NCBI GenBank assembly: GCA_964571695.1
Contig: CAZNDG010000001.1
Location: 284,198 to 348,197, forward strand
Length of the DNA: 64,000 nucleotides
Source: UBA8958 sp964571695
Lineage (GTDB): Bacteria > Desulfobacterota > Syntrophia > Syntrophales > UBA8958
Direction: 5' to 3'
Below the pieces are notes generated by a model. That model was not told the origin of the DNA and made no database searches. It was given only the letters and a program-made list of their open reading frames with translations. Below are positions 1 to 8,263 of this stretch, one piece after another (within the stretch, counting starts at the first letter, position 1; each line of letters begins with the position of its first letter). The position numbers and the translations under genes were made by a program.

Positions 1-34
1 AAATAAACATTTTATAGCGAGGAGACAAGCAAAC

Positions 35-232
35 ATGCCGAAATTGAAGACTCATCGGGGCGCCGCCAAGCGTTTTACCCTTACCGGTACCGGAAGGGTA
101 AAAAGGGCCAAGGCGTTTTCAAATCATATTCTTTCGACGAAATCGCCGAAGCGGAAAAGAAATCTCCGGAGATCGGCGTTGGCGGACAAGACCAACGAGG
201 CCGCCCTCAAAAAATTGCTGCCCTATCTGTAA
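35..232 (+). CDS. rpmI: 50S ribosomal protein bL35
   Basis: Small, very basic protein of 65 residues, a normal length for bL35. It starts MPKLKTHRGAAKRF, the typical family N-terminus, and is rich in Lys and Arg throughout. It is a component of the large ribosomal subunit. A GGAG ribosome binding site lies about 10 bases before the ATG. The next gene is rplT, as in the widespread infC-rpmI-rplT operon; infC would lie just upstream of the window. Identification rests on motif, size and context. Confidence 0.97.
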   Translation: MPKLKTHRGAAKRFTLTGTGRVKRAKAFSNHILSTKSPKRKRNLRRSALADKTNEAALKKLLPYL

Positions 233-250
233 CCTCGGGGCGGTAACGAT

Positions 251-264
251 CCGAATGCATTCGG
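251..264 (+). promoter_or_regulatory. Palindrome/hairpin between rpmI and rplT
   Basis: The sequence CCGAATGCATTCGG is a perfect 14-base palindrome that can fold in RNA as a 5-bp stem with a UGCA loop. It sits about 14 bases before the rplT ribosome binding site. In several bacteria L20 represses its own operon by binding leader RNA, so this could be part of such a control element. That role is inference, since the stem is short. Confidence 0.25.
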
Positions 265-293
265 TTCCAAAACAATGAAGGAGAAGAGAATAA

Positions 294-653
294 ATGCCCA
301 GGGTAAAAAGAGCCGTAACGGCCAAGAAGAAGCGTAGAAAAATATTGAAGTTGGCAAAGGGATTTTTCGGCGCGCGTCGGCGCCTCCTGCGGACGGCGAC
401 GGAAGCGGTCAACAGGGCGATGAAATACGCCTTCCGGGACCGCCGGGTGAGAAAAAGGGACTTCCGAAAGCTCTGGATCGCCCGGATCAGCGCTGCCGCC
501 CGTCTGAATGAGATCACCTACAGCCGTTTGATCGACGGGATGAAAAAGGCGGAGGTAGTCATCGACCGCAAGATTCTTGCCGATCTGGCCGTCCATGATC
601 CGCAGGCCTTCAAAGAGATCGTGACCATGGCCAAAGGACAAATCGCTTCATGA
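294..653 (+). CDS. rplT: 50S ribosomal protein bL20
   Basis: A 119-residue basic protein beginning MPRVKRAVTAKKKRRKIL with the family signature AKGFFGARRRLLRTA near residues 21-35. bL20 binds 23S rRNA early in large-subunit assembly and in some bacteria represses its own operon. An AAGGAG ribosome binding site precedes the ATG. Its end overlaps the start of pheS by ATGA (650-653), so translation of pheS is probably coupled to that of rplT. Confidence 0.97.
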   Translation: MPRVKRAVTAKKKRRKILKLAKGFFGARRRLLRTATEAVNRAMKYAFRDRRVRKRDFRKLWIARISAAARLNEITYSRLIDGMKKAEVVIDRKILADLAVHDPQAFKEIVTMAKGQIAS

Positions 654-1666
654 TCCAGGAACTGGAGGAACTTGCGCGGCAGGCCGATGCGGAGTTGCAG
701 GGAGCCCATACCGAGGAGGCGCTCAACGTACTGCGAACAAAATATCTGGGTCGCAAGGGTTTGCTTACCCAGATGCTGCGCCAGGTGGGAAGCGTCTCCC
801 CTGACGAGCGGCCCCTGTTTGGAAGATTAAGCAACGAGATCAAGGAAAATATCGCCGCCGCCCTGGATGCCGCCCTGGAGAGAATCAAGGATTCACGCCG
901 TGATGAACTGCTGCACCGGGAGGCCATCGATGTCACCCTTCCCGGTCGGGCTGTCCGTCTCGGTAACCGGCATCCGGTAACCCAGGTGATGGAGGAGATC
1001 TGCGGGATCTTCTCCCGGTTGGGATTTAGCGTCGAGGAAGGGCCGGAGATCGAGACGGATTATTATAATTTCGAGGCCTTGAACATTCCCAAGGATCATC
1101 CGGCCCGAGACATGCAGGACACCTTTTATGTGGAAGACAACATCGTCCTGAGGACTCACACCTCGCCCGTACAGATCCGGACCATGGAAAAGATGCGACC
1201 GCCGGTGCGCATCCTTTCTCCCGGCAAGGTCTATCGTCCCGATTCCGATGTTTCCCATACCCCCATGTTCCATCAGATAGAGGGACTACTGGTCGACCGG
1301 GGCATCACCTTCGGGGACCTCAAAGGGACGCTGACTTTTTTTCTTCAGGAGGTATTCGGCGCGGATATCATGCTGAGATTTCGGCCCAGTTTCTTTCCCT
1401 TCACCGAGCCCAGTGCCGAGGTGGACATCCGTTGCGTTATGTGCGGGGGCGAGGGTTGCCGGGTGTGCGGCCAGAGCGGTTGGTTGGAAATCCTGGGATC
1501 CGGCATGGTGGATCCGGAGGTATTCGCGAATGTCAGCTATGATCCCGAAGAATATTCAGGGTTTGCCTTTGGGTTGGGGGTGGAACGGATCGCCATGCTC
1601 AAGTACGGCATATCTGATATCCGCCTTTTCTTCGAGAACGACTCACGCTTTTTGGAGCAGTTTTAA
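650..1666 (+). CDS. pheS: Phenylalanyl-tRNA synthetase alpha subunit
   Basis: The 338-residue catalytic subunit of the alpha2-beta2 PheRS, which charges tRNA-Phe with phenylalanine. Class II aaRS motif 2 is seen in the stretch reading FRPSFFPFTEPSAEVDI and motif 3 in GFAFGLGVERIAMLKYGI near the C-terminus. The N-terminal 90 residues form the helical coiled-coil tRNA-binding region. Length matches the family. It overlaps rplT by four bases and is followed three bases later by pheT, so the two subunits are made from one transcript. Confidence 0.97.
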   Translation: MIQELEELARQADAELQGAHTEEALNVLRTKYLGRKGLLTQMLRQVGSVSPDERPLFGRLSNEIKENIAAALDAALERIKDSRRDELLHREAIDVTLPGRAVRLGNRHPVTQVMEEICGIFSRLGFSVEEGPEIETDYYNFEALNIPKDHPARDMQDTFYVEDNIVLRTHTSPVQIRTMEKMRPPVRILSPGKVYRPDSDVSHTPMFHQIEGLLVDRGITFGDLKGTLTFFLQEVFGADIMLRFRPSFFPFTEPSAEVDIRCVMCGGEGCRVCGQSGWLEILGSGMVDPEVFANVSYDPEEYSGFAFGLGVERIAMLKYGISDIRLFFENDSRFLEQF

Positions 1667-1669
1667 CCT

Positions 1670-4087
1670 ATGAAGGTAAGTCTTAAATGGCTCCGGGATT
1701 ATGTCGATGTCGATATGGAGCCGGCGCTTCTGGCGGATTGCCTCACCATGGCGGGTCTGGAAGTGGAGGCAGTCGAGAAGGCGGGTCCGGATTTCGACGG
1801 GGTTGTAGTGGCCAGAATTCTCACCGTACGCCCCCATCCCCAATCGGATAAGCTGCACCTGTGTGAGGTCGCCACCGGTTCCGAGACACTGCCCATCGTT
1901 TGCGGCGCCCCCAACACCCGGTCCGGCGCCACTGTCGCCTTGGCTCGGGTCGGCGCCACGATTCCGGGAGGCTATACCATCAAGAGTTCACGCCTCCGCG
2001 GAGAACCCTCGGAGGGGATGCTCTGTTCGGAAGAGGAATTGGGAATCGGCGAGGATAATAGGGGGATCATGATCCTCCCTCCGGAACTTCCCCTGGGAAT
2101 GGACCTTAAGGAGGCCCTGGGGCTGCTGGATACGGTCCTGGACATCGGCATCACGCCCAATCGCGCCGATTGCCTGTCCATAATCGGCATCGCCCGGGAG
2201 GTGGCGGCGATTACGGGAAATGCCCTGAGGTATCCGGAGATAACCATCCGGGAAAACGATGAGGACATCAAAGGGATCACCTCGGTGACCATCGAGGATC
2301 CAGATCTTTGTCCCCGTTATACCGCCCGAATTATCAAGAACATCAACATCAGGCCGTCGCCGCCGTGGATGCGGGAACGCCTGGAGGCCGTCGGTCTGCG
2401 GGCCATCAACAATATCGTGGATGTCACCAATTTCGTTATGATGGAACTGGGCCAGCCCCTTCATGCCTTTGATTTCCGGTTTCTCGAGGAAGGACGCATC
2501 GTCGTCCGGCGTTCACGGGATGGGGAGCATTTCGTTTCACTCGACGAAAAAGACCGGGTGCTGAGGGCCGATACCCTGATGATTTGCGATGGCGTCAAAC
2601 CCGTGGCCATTGCAGGCATTATGGGCGGATTGAATTCGGAGGTTAAAGACGACACATCAACCATTCTCCTGGAGAGCGCCTATTTTCATCCGGCCTCCAT
2701 CCGCCGTTCTTCCCGCTGGTTGGGCATGGGTACCGATGCGGCCTTCCGCTTCGAACGAGGCATCGACCCCGAAGGGGTGGCGCGGGCCTTGAACCGGGCG
2801 GCACAACTCATGGCGGAACTTGGAGAAGGGGAGATCTGTCGGGGATACATCGATGCTTACCCGCGGCAAATAAATGTTTCAAAAGACATAACCCTGCGCG
2901 GGCGTCGGGTGAACGAAATTCTGGGAACGGCCATTTCCGCCCGAGAGGCAGCCGGCATTCTGGAGAGACTGGAGATGGCCGTTGTTCCTGTAGATGTCGA
3001 CGACTATCGGGTTACCCCTCCCACCTGCCGGGTGGATATAGCCCGGGAGATCGATCTGATCGAAGAGATTGCCCGCATCCTTGGTTTCAATCATATTCCC
3101 GTTACGATGCCCGCATCCGGGGTAGCTCCGGGACGGGAGAATTCCGGCCGTAGGCGCGAGGAGATTCTCCGCACGGTGATGAACGGACTGGGCTATTCGG
3201 AGGCGATCAATTACAGCTTCATCACCCCGGCGATGGCGGAGCAATTCGGGCTTCCGGAAGGCGATCCCCTGCGTTCGTTTGTAAAGATCCGCAATCCCCT
3301 GACGGAAGAACAGGCCGTCATGAGGACCACCCTGGTCTATGGTCTGCTGGATGTCATGAGCCGGAATGCCCGGAACGGATGTGCGGACTTGAAAATATTC
3401 GAACTCGGCCGGGTGTTCTTTGCCCGGAGCAAGGAGGAATTGCCGGAAGAAAAGGCCTGCCTGGCCGCCCTGGTCACCGGCAGTCGATACGATTCCTCGT
3501 GGCACCATCAGGGAATCGCGGCGGATTTTTACGATCTGAAGGGCGTGCTGGAATCCCTTTTCGCCGTCCTGAAAATAACCAGCGCTAAATTTGTTGCCCC
3601 GGCGGCAGAATGTTTTTTTCTCCATCCCGGCCGGTCCTGCCGTGTCGTGATCGGGGAAAAGGTTGCGGGTTTCCTCGGGGAGATTCATCCCCAGGTGCGG
3701 GAAAGGCTGGATTTACGCAGCCGTGCCTTGGTCTTTCAACTGGAACTGGACAGTATCGCGCTTCCCGATGCGGCGGAAAAATCATTCCGGGAGATATCAA
3801 AATATCCCGCCAGTTCCAGGGATGTGGCTTTTCTCGTACCGGCGGTCATGGAAGGAGAGGCACTGTGCCGGGCCGCTTATGACCAACATGAAGTATTACT
3901 TGAAAGTGTCTCGATTTTTGATGTATATACGGGCAAAAATCTTCCGGAAGGAATGAAGAGCGTTGGCCTGCGGTTCTCGTATAGGTCCGGCGACAGGACC
4001 TTGCGGGAGGAAGAAATCAACAGTGCCCATGGCCGGATCGTAAAAACAATGGTTGCGGCGACAGGGGCAAAGATCCGTGGTGAATAA
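1670..4087 (+). CDS. pheT: Phenylalanyl-tRNA synthetase beta subunit
   Basis: 805 residues, the usual size of bacterial PheT. The order expected for the family is present: an N-terminal OB-fold tRNA-binding domain (about residues 40-150), the B3/B4 editing region, B5, the catalytic-like core, and a C-terminal FDX-ACB anticodon-binding domain (about the last 95 residues, starting near FREISKYPASSRDVAFLV). It forms the heterotetramer with PheS and edits mischarged Tyr-tRNA. The start lies three bases after pheS. Confidence 0.97.
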   Translation: MKVSLKWLRDYVDVDMEPALLADCLTMAGLEVEAVEKAGPDFDGVVVARILTVRPHPQSDKLHLCEVATGSETLPIVCGAPNTRSGATVALARVGATIPGGYTIKSSRLRGEPSEGMLCSEEELGIGEDNRGIMILPPELPLGMDLKEALGLLDTVLDIGITPNRADCLSIIGIAREVAAITGNALRYPEITIRENDEDIKGITSVTIEDPDLCPRYTARIIKNINIRPSPPWMRERLEAVGLRAINNIVDVTNFVMMELGQPLHAFDFRFLEEGRIVVRRSRDGEHFVSLDEKDRVLRADTLMICDGVKPVAIAGIMGGLNSEVKDDTSTILLESAYFHPASIRRSSRWLGMGTDAAFRFERGIDPEGVARALNRAAQLMAELGEGEICRGYIDAYPRQINVSKDITLRGRRVNEILGTAISAREAAGILERLEMAVVPVDVDDYRVTPPTCRVDIAREIDLIEEIARILGFNHIPVTMPASGVAPGRENSGRRREEILRTVMNGLGYSEAINYSFITPAMAEQFGLPEGDPLRSFVKIRNPLTEEQAVMRTTLVYGLLDVMSRNARNGCADLKIFELGRVFFARSKEELPEEKACLAALVTGSRYDSSWHHQGIAADFYDLKGVLESLFAVLKITSAKFVAPAAECFFLHPGRSCRVVIGEKVAGFLGEIHPQVRERLDLRSRALVFQLELDSIALPDAAEKSFREISKYPASSRDVAFLVPAVMEGEALCRAAYDQHEVLLESVSIFDVYTGKNLPEGMKSVGLRFSYRSGDRTLREEEINSAHGRIVKTMVAATGAKIRGE

Positions 4088-4114
4088 AACGGCGAGATGA
4101 CAGGAGGAGAAACC

Positions 4115-4390
4115 ATGACGAAGATTGATATTATTCAGGATGTTTACGAAAAGCTCGGCTTTTCCAAGAAGGATTCCGCACGGATTGTCGAATCGGTATT
4201 TGAAATCATGAAAGAATGCCTGGGTCGGGGAGAAAAGATAAAGATATCGGGATTCGGCAACTTCGTCGTCAAGGAGAAGAAGTCACGGCGGGGCCGTAAT
4301 CCTCAGACGGGCAAAGAAATCGAGATTTCCGCCCGTCGCGTCCTTACTTTCAAGTCGAGCCAGGTCCTGCGAAAGGCGCTTAACGGCTGA
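4115..4390 (+). CDS. ihfA: Integration host factor alpha / HU-family DNA-binding protein
   Basis: About 91 residues, MTKIDIIQDVYEKLGFSKKD onward, with the HU/IHF beta-arm signature GRNPQTGKEI and the ISGFGNF segment. IHF bends DNA in recombination, replication and sigma-54 promoter activation. An earlier in-frame ATG at 4097 exists, but the AGGAGG ribosome binding site lies between the two, so 4115 is the better start. The place after pheT matches the pheST-ihfA order of many proteobacteria. A possible beta partner is encoded at 27142-27417. Confidence 0.93.
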   Translation: MTKIDIIQDVYEKLGFSKKDSARIVESVFEIMKECLGRGEKIKISGFGNFVVKEKKSRRGRNPQTGKEIEISARRVLTFKSSQVLRKALNG

Positions 4391-4427
4391 TCCGGTATCG
4401 CAAACCCATAATAACGGGAGTCTGATT

Positions 4428-4769
4428 ATGGATGAATCGATTCCTGACAAGACCTACTTCCGCATCGGTGAGGTGAGCAGCATCCTCGGTGTGGAACCCT
4501 ATGTGGTCCGCTACTGGGAGTCGGAGTTCAAATCGGTACGACCTGTCCGCACGGGGTCCGATCAGCGGCTTTACCGCCGTAAGGATCTCGAACAACTGCT
4601 GGTCATCAGGAACCTCCTTTATATAGAAAACTTTACTATTCGGGGGGCAAAAAAACAGCTTTCCAAGAAAAATCAGGATCTGAGCCGGGAAGGGATGCCG
4701 GATGAGGATCGAGTGCTCCTCAAAGAGGTAAAAACGGAATTGGCGAAAATCAGGGAGCTACTTTCCTGA
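4428..4769 (+). CDS. MerR-family transcriptional regulator
   Basis: A 113-residue protein with an N-terminal winged helix typical of MerR: YFRIGEVSSILGVEPYVVRY, then a WESEF segment and a region ending QRLYRRKDLEQLL. After about residue 75 there is only a short helical tail, so no effector domain is visible. Small MerR-like proteins of this kind commonly follow pheT-ihfA in deltaproteobacteria, where their target is not well defined. It starts 37 bases after ihfA and is probably cotranscribed with it. Confidence 0.88.
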   Translation: MDESIPDKTYFRIGEVSSILGVEPYVVRYWESEFKSVRPVRTGSDQRLYRRKDLEQLLVIRNLLYIENFTIRGAKKQLSKKNQDLSREGMPDEDRVLLKEVKTELAKIRELLS

Positions 4770-4930
4770 GACCGCCGGAACCGCTTGGGCAAGATCCGGC
4801 AAGGCAAAGACGTCAGCAGCCTTCCCTGTACCATCTGTGATCCCGCACGGAAAAATCACTGCCGCCTTTCCCGGAAGTTCTTTTAAATTCCTTATCCTTG
4901 CCGGCATTGGTGGCCGCAATCATTGATGCA

Positions 4931-4961
4931 CCCCGGGGGATTCGTCTAAAACCCCGCGGGG
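4931..4961. terminator. GC-rich hairpin between convergent genes
   Basis: CCCCGGGGG and CCCCGCGGGG flank a 12-base loop and can pair over about 9 bp with one bulge. It lies between the MerR gene (+) and the cysteine-rich gene (-), where a terminator is expected. There is no good U tract on either side, so this may be a factor-dependent or weak terminator. Confidence 0.3.
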
Positions 4962-4973
4962 CATAAGGGTGGG

Positions 4974-5276
4974 TTATTTCTTTTTCTTCGCGCGACTCGC
5001 CCGCTTGGAGGCCTTCAAGGGGTTGATCTTCTGGGTGTTTTCCTTAATTAACAGCTTAACGTGAGTCGCCCGGGGGCAATTGCCCATGAGCCATCTGCTG
5101 GCCGGATCCATGTATGCCTGGCAGTAGCGACCGGTCGCCAGTTCGACGATCTTGCCGCAGCCATCGCATTTTTCCACAATCGTTTTACAGACCCCATCCT
5201 TGAAGGCGCAGCCGCTGTTCTTCATGAACACACAATCGGTGCCCGTTCTAATCGTCTGACAAATCATCTTTTTCAC
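4974..5276 (-). CDS. PxxKW-type cysteine-rich protein
   Basis: A 100-residue protein with nine cysteines, several in CDGC and C-x6-C type spacing, suggesting a bound metal or Fe-S centre. The PxxKW region reads DPASRW here (Arg for Lys), and the basic tail INPLKASKRASRAKKKK is typical of this small family, which I know mainly from sulfate-reducing and syntrophic deltaproteobacteria. Function is unknown. It is transcribed alone, away from the PTS genes, from a promoter-like site at 5295-5323. Confidence 0.75.
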   Translation of the reverse strand: MKKMICQTIRTGTDCVFMKNSGCAFKDGVCKTIVEKCDGCGKIVELATGRYCQAYMDPASRWLMGNCPRATHVKLLIKENTQKINPLKASKRASRAKKKK

Positions 5277-5294
5277 CTCAAAAAAAAGTTGGCA

Positions 5295-5323
5295 TATCTA
5301 ACAAATAATTATGGTTCTGTCAA
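5295..5323 (-). promoter_or_regulatory. Candidate sigma-70 promoter for the cysteine-rich gene
   Basis: On the minus strand a perfect -35 TTGACA (5318-5323) is followed by a 17-base spacer and TAGATA (5295-5300) as a weak -10. It is placed about 20 bases upstream of the start codon at 5276, allowing a short leader. The -35 and spacing are good and the -10 is poor. Confidence 0.4.
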
Positions 5324-5353
5324 GGATAAAGGGGTCAAAAGATGGGGAATGAA

Positions 5354-5382
5354 TTGACTTAAACGGTTCGTCGTGTTAGAAG
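5354..5382 (+). promoter_or_regulatory. Candidate sigma-70 promoter for the PTS operon
   Basis: TTGACT (5354-5359), 17-base spacer, TAGAAG (5377-5382). It is the best match in the gap before the EIID gene and points the right way. The -35 matches consensus at five of six positions and the -10 at four of six. Confidence 0.35.
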
Positions 5383-5427
5383 AACCGCTATTTACTGTCA
5401 TGGCGTCTGGGGGAGAAAAGGTTGAGG

Positions 5428-6174
5428 ATGAAGACATCGGATCTGTCCGGTTTTTTTTTGCGGTCCCTCTTCGTGATGTCGTCCCTGAATTTCATGAGGA
5501 TGCAGAATCTGGGGTTTGCCTATGCCATTTTACCCCTGACCCGCGGCATGGATGAAAACAAGAAAAGGATTGCGGCCTTTCTCCAGCGCCAGCTCGAATA
5601 TTTCAACACCCATCCCTATCTGTCCGGCGCCGTCCTCGGCGCAACGATACGTCTGGAAGAAGAGGAAGATCCTGTAGCCCCCGCCACTCAGTCAGCGACG
5701 ACACAACTGAAAAAATCCCTCATGGGTCCCTACGCCGCCATAGGCGACAATTTCTTCTGGGGGAGCCTCCGGCCCCTGGCCGGGATCATCACGGCGATTC
5801 TTGCCTATGAGGGGTTTATATGGGCGCCGTTTGTTTTTCTTCTGATCTTCGATCCCCTGCATCTATGGATCCGTTGGCAAGGATTTCTTGAAGGTTACCG
5901 CCAAGGCCGGCAGGGGATCGCCTATATCCAGTCCTGGAACCTGCCGCGGTTGGCTCATTGGCTGCGCTGGGTTTCCCTTATCATCCTCGGGGTGATTACC
6001 GGGTTAATCTCCGCGGACATGCAACTTTATCCGGGGCAGTTTTGGCCGCGGCAGGGAGTGAATATCGCCGTGGCCGCAGCGGTGCTGCTGATTTACTTCG
6101 CAATGCGCCGGGGATTGTCGCCGCTGCTGATCCTTTACGCGCTGACCGCCGTTTGTATGGTGGTGATGATTTGA
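5428..6174 (+). CDS. PTS mannose/fructose/sorbose-family EIID component
   Basis: About 248 residues. The N-terminal half (SLNFMRMQNLGFAYAILPLT, then a helical region with HPYLSGAVLGA) and the GPYAAIGDNFFWGSLRP segment are typical of EIID membrane subunits. Three to four hydrophobic segments fill the C-terminal half. EIID normally works with EIIC as the sugar channel and with EIIA and EIIB as phosphate carriers. None of these is adjacent; HPr and EI follow directly. A TTG start at 5422 is possible, but ATG 5428 sits better behind the purine-rich GGGAG. A run of nine T (5451-5459) lies in codons 8-11. Confidence 0.9.
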   Translation: MKTSDLSGFFLRSLFVMSSLNFMRMQNLGFAYAILPLTRGMDENKKRIAAFLQRQLEYFNTHPYLSGAVLGATIRLEEEEDPVAPATQSATTQLKKSLMGPYAAIGDNFFWGSLRPLAGIITAILAYEGFIWAPFVFLLIFDPLHLWIRWQGFLEGYRQGRQGIAYIQSWNLPRLAHWLRWVSLIILGVITGLISADMQLYPGQFWPRQGVNIAVAAAVLLIYFAMRRGLSPLLILYALTAVCMVVMI

Positions 6175-6175
6175 T

Positions 6176-6445
6176 ATGCAGGAGATAAGGACCTTTGAGG
6201 TAAAGAACAAACTGGGAATTCATGCCCGGGTCGCGGCAAAACTTGTGGAGGAGGCCAGAAGATACAAGGCGAGAATATTCTTTGAATATGAAGGACAAGA
6301 GGTAAACGGCAAGAGCCTCCTTGGCATTCTGACATTGGCGTGTGGATCGGGATGTAGAATGACGGTCAAGGCGGAAGGCAGCGATGCCGCGAAGGCGCTG
6401 TCCGCTCTGGAGCGACTGTTTGCCGATAAATTCGGAGAGGATTAG
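6176..6445 (+). CDS. ptsH: Phosphocarrier protein HPr
   Basis: 89 residues with the active-site signature GIHARVA, in which His16 is the residue phosphorylated by EI, and the NGKSLLGIL segment with the regulatory Ser47. The usual Pro after the Arg of the site (HARPA) is Val here, as seen in some deltaproteobacterial HPr proteins. The ATG begins one base after the EIID stop, so the two are translated together. It passes phosphate from EI to EIIA proteins. Confidence 0.95.
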   Translation: MQEIRTFEVKNKLGIHARVAAKLVEEARRYKARIFFEYEGQEVNGKSLLGILTLACGSGCRMTVKAEGSDAAKALSALERLFADKFGED

Positions 6446-6463
6446 CAAAAGGTAAAAATAGCT

Positions 6464-8245
6464 ATGCCGGTAGAAAAAAACAAAAAAACCATGGTGCTCA
6501 AAGGAATCGGAGTATCACCCGGGGTGGTGACGGGACGGGCTTATCTTTTCGATCGCCTCGATGCCCAGATTTCCTTTTACAAACTTGACAAGGCAGGCCT
6601 GATAACGAAGGAAATCAGGCGTTTCCGGGAAGCGTTGCGGGTCTCGGAGCGGCAGTTGAAGGAGATCAAGAGCAAACTGACGGAGGCAGCGGGCCTGGAA
6701 CCGATCTATATAATGGATGTTCATATCATGATCCTCAAAGACAGATCATTTGTCGCCAACGTGGTCCAGCGGATTCGCGAAATGTCTGTAAACGCGGAGT
6801 GGGCGGTTCGTTTGACTATTGATAAATACCGCGACATTTTTGAGAAAATGGATGACGAATACCTGCGGGACCGCTTCAGCGACATCCGTTATGTCGGGCA
6901 GATGATCCTCCGCAATCTTGCCGGCCGGCGTCAGGAAAAGATCGCCCCCCTGGGGGAGGGGGTGATCGTCATTGCTACGGATTTGTCGCCCGCCGATACC
7001 GCCCAGATGATGATCGACAAGGTGCTGGGTTTTGCCACCGACATGGGCAGCAAGACCTCCCATACGGCCATTGTGGCTCGATCCATCGCCATCCCGGCGG
7101 TGGTGGGACTGGAGAAGGTAACCAGACAGGTCCGGACAAACGATCCCATCATCATCGACGGCGCCGCGGGTCTGGTCATCGTCAATCCTGATCCGGAGCT
7201 CCTGCACCGCTACGAGGAGAAGAAGCACCATTACCAGACGGTTCGGGAAGAAGCGCTTAAATATGCAAAATTTCCGGCGGTTACCAGAGACCGTTATCGG
7301 ATCCGGATCGCCGGCAATATAGAGTTTATCGAGGAAATTCCCTCCGCGGTCACCCACGGAGCCGAGGGAATCGGACTGTATCGCACCGAATTCATCTACA
7401 TCAACCGGGAAGATCTTCCGACGGAGGAGGACCACTTCCTCAATTATCGCCGGGTCGTCGGCGTGGAAGGACTGGAATGGGCAACAATCCGCACCTTCGA
7501 TCTGGGTGGCGACAAGTTCTTCTCCGATCCGAAACTGGCCAAGGAAATGAATCCCCAGATGGGGCTTCGGGCGATTCGTTTTTGTCTAAAGGAGATCAAC
7601 CTGTTCAAGGTGCAGCTCCGGGCGATCCTTCGGGCCAGCGCCTTCGGGAAGGCGAGGATACTCTTCCCCATGATCTCGGGTATCGAAGAAATACGTGCGG
7701 CGAAGAAGATCTTGGGAGATGTCCGTGATGATCTGAAAGGACAAGGAATCGCGGTGGGCGAGGACATCGAGATCGGCGTCATGATCGAGGTGCCATCGGC
7801 GGTGATCATCGCCGAAGAACTGGCCAAGGAAGTCGATTTTTTCAGCATCGGCACCAACGATCTTATTCAGTACGTCCTGGCCATCGACCGGATCAACGAC
7901 CGGGTTACCTATCTCTATGAACCCCTCCACCCAGCCGTCCTCAGGATGATCAGAAAAGTGGTGGAAATCGGCCATCGGGCCGGAATTCATGTAGCCATGT
8001 GCGGGGAAATGGCCGGAGACCCCACCTATACGATGATCCTGCTGGCCATGGAAATCGACGAACTGAGCATGAATCCCCTGGCCATTCCCAAAGTGAAGGA
8101 AATCATCAGGGAGACGACCCTGAAAGAAGCGCGACAACTCATGCGAAAGGTAATGAAAATGGCTTCGGCATCGGAAATCCGGGAACTTGTGGAAAAGACC
8201 ATGCAGGAAAAATTTTTCGGTCTTTTGGCCGGCAACGGATCTTAG
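6464..8245 (+). CDS. ptsI: PTS enzyme I (PEP-protein phosphotransferase)
   Basis: 593 residues. Enzyme I takes phosphate from phosphoenolpyruvate and gives it to HPr. The phosphorylated histidine is His200 in GSKTSHTAIVARS. The PEP-binding TIM-barrel domain shows GIGLYRTEF, RTFDLGGDK, and near the C-terminus FSIGTNDLIQY and CGEMAGD, which carries the catalytic Cys. Length and domain order are normal. It lies 18 bases after ptsH in one operon with EIID. Confidence 0.96.
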   Translation: MPVEKNKKTMVLKGIGVSPGVVTGRAYLFDRLDAQISFYKLDKAGLITKEIRRFREALRVSERQLKEIKSKLTEAAGLEPIYIMDVHIMILKDRSFVANVVQRIREMSVNAEWAVRLTIDKYRDIFEKMDDEYLRDRFSDIRYVGQMILRNLAGRRQEKIAPLGEGVIVIATDLSPADTAQMMIDKVLGFATDMGSKTSHTAIVARSIAIPAVVGLEKVTRQVRTNDPIIIDGAAGLVIVNPDPELLHRYEEKKHHYQTVREEALKYAKFPAVTRDRYRIRIAGNIEFIEEIPSAVTHGAEGIGLYRTEFIYINREDLPTEEDHFLNYRRVVGVEGLEWATIRTFDLGGDKFFSDPKLAKEMNPQMGLRAIRFCLKEINLFKVQLRAILRASAFGKARILFPMISGIEEIRAAKKILGDVRDDLKGQGIAVGEDIEIGVMIEVPSAVIIAEELAKEVDFFSIGTNDLIQYVLAIDRINDRVTYLYEPLHPAVLRMIRKVVEIGHRAGIHVAMCGEMAGDPTYTMILLAMEIDELSMNPLAIPKVKEIIRETTLKEARQLMRKVMKMASASEIRELVEKTMQEKFFGLLAGNGS

Positions 8246-8263
8246 GAGCTAAGGCGTCCATCC

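Noticed and set aside
4770..4973. A tRNA gene after the MerR gene, as in some related genomes
   Set aside because: No T-arm, D-arm or acceptor pairing could be found.
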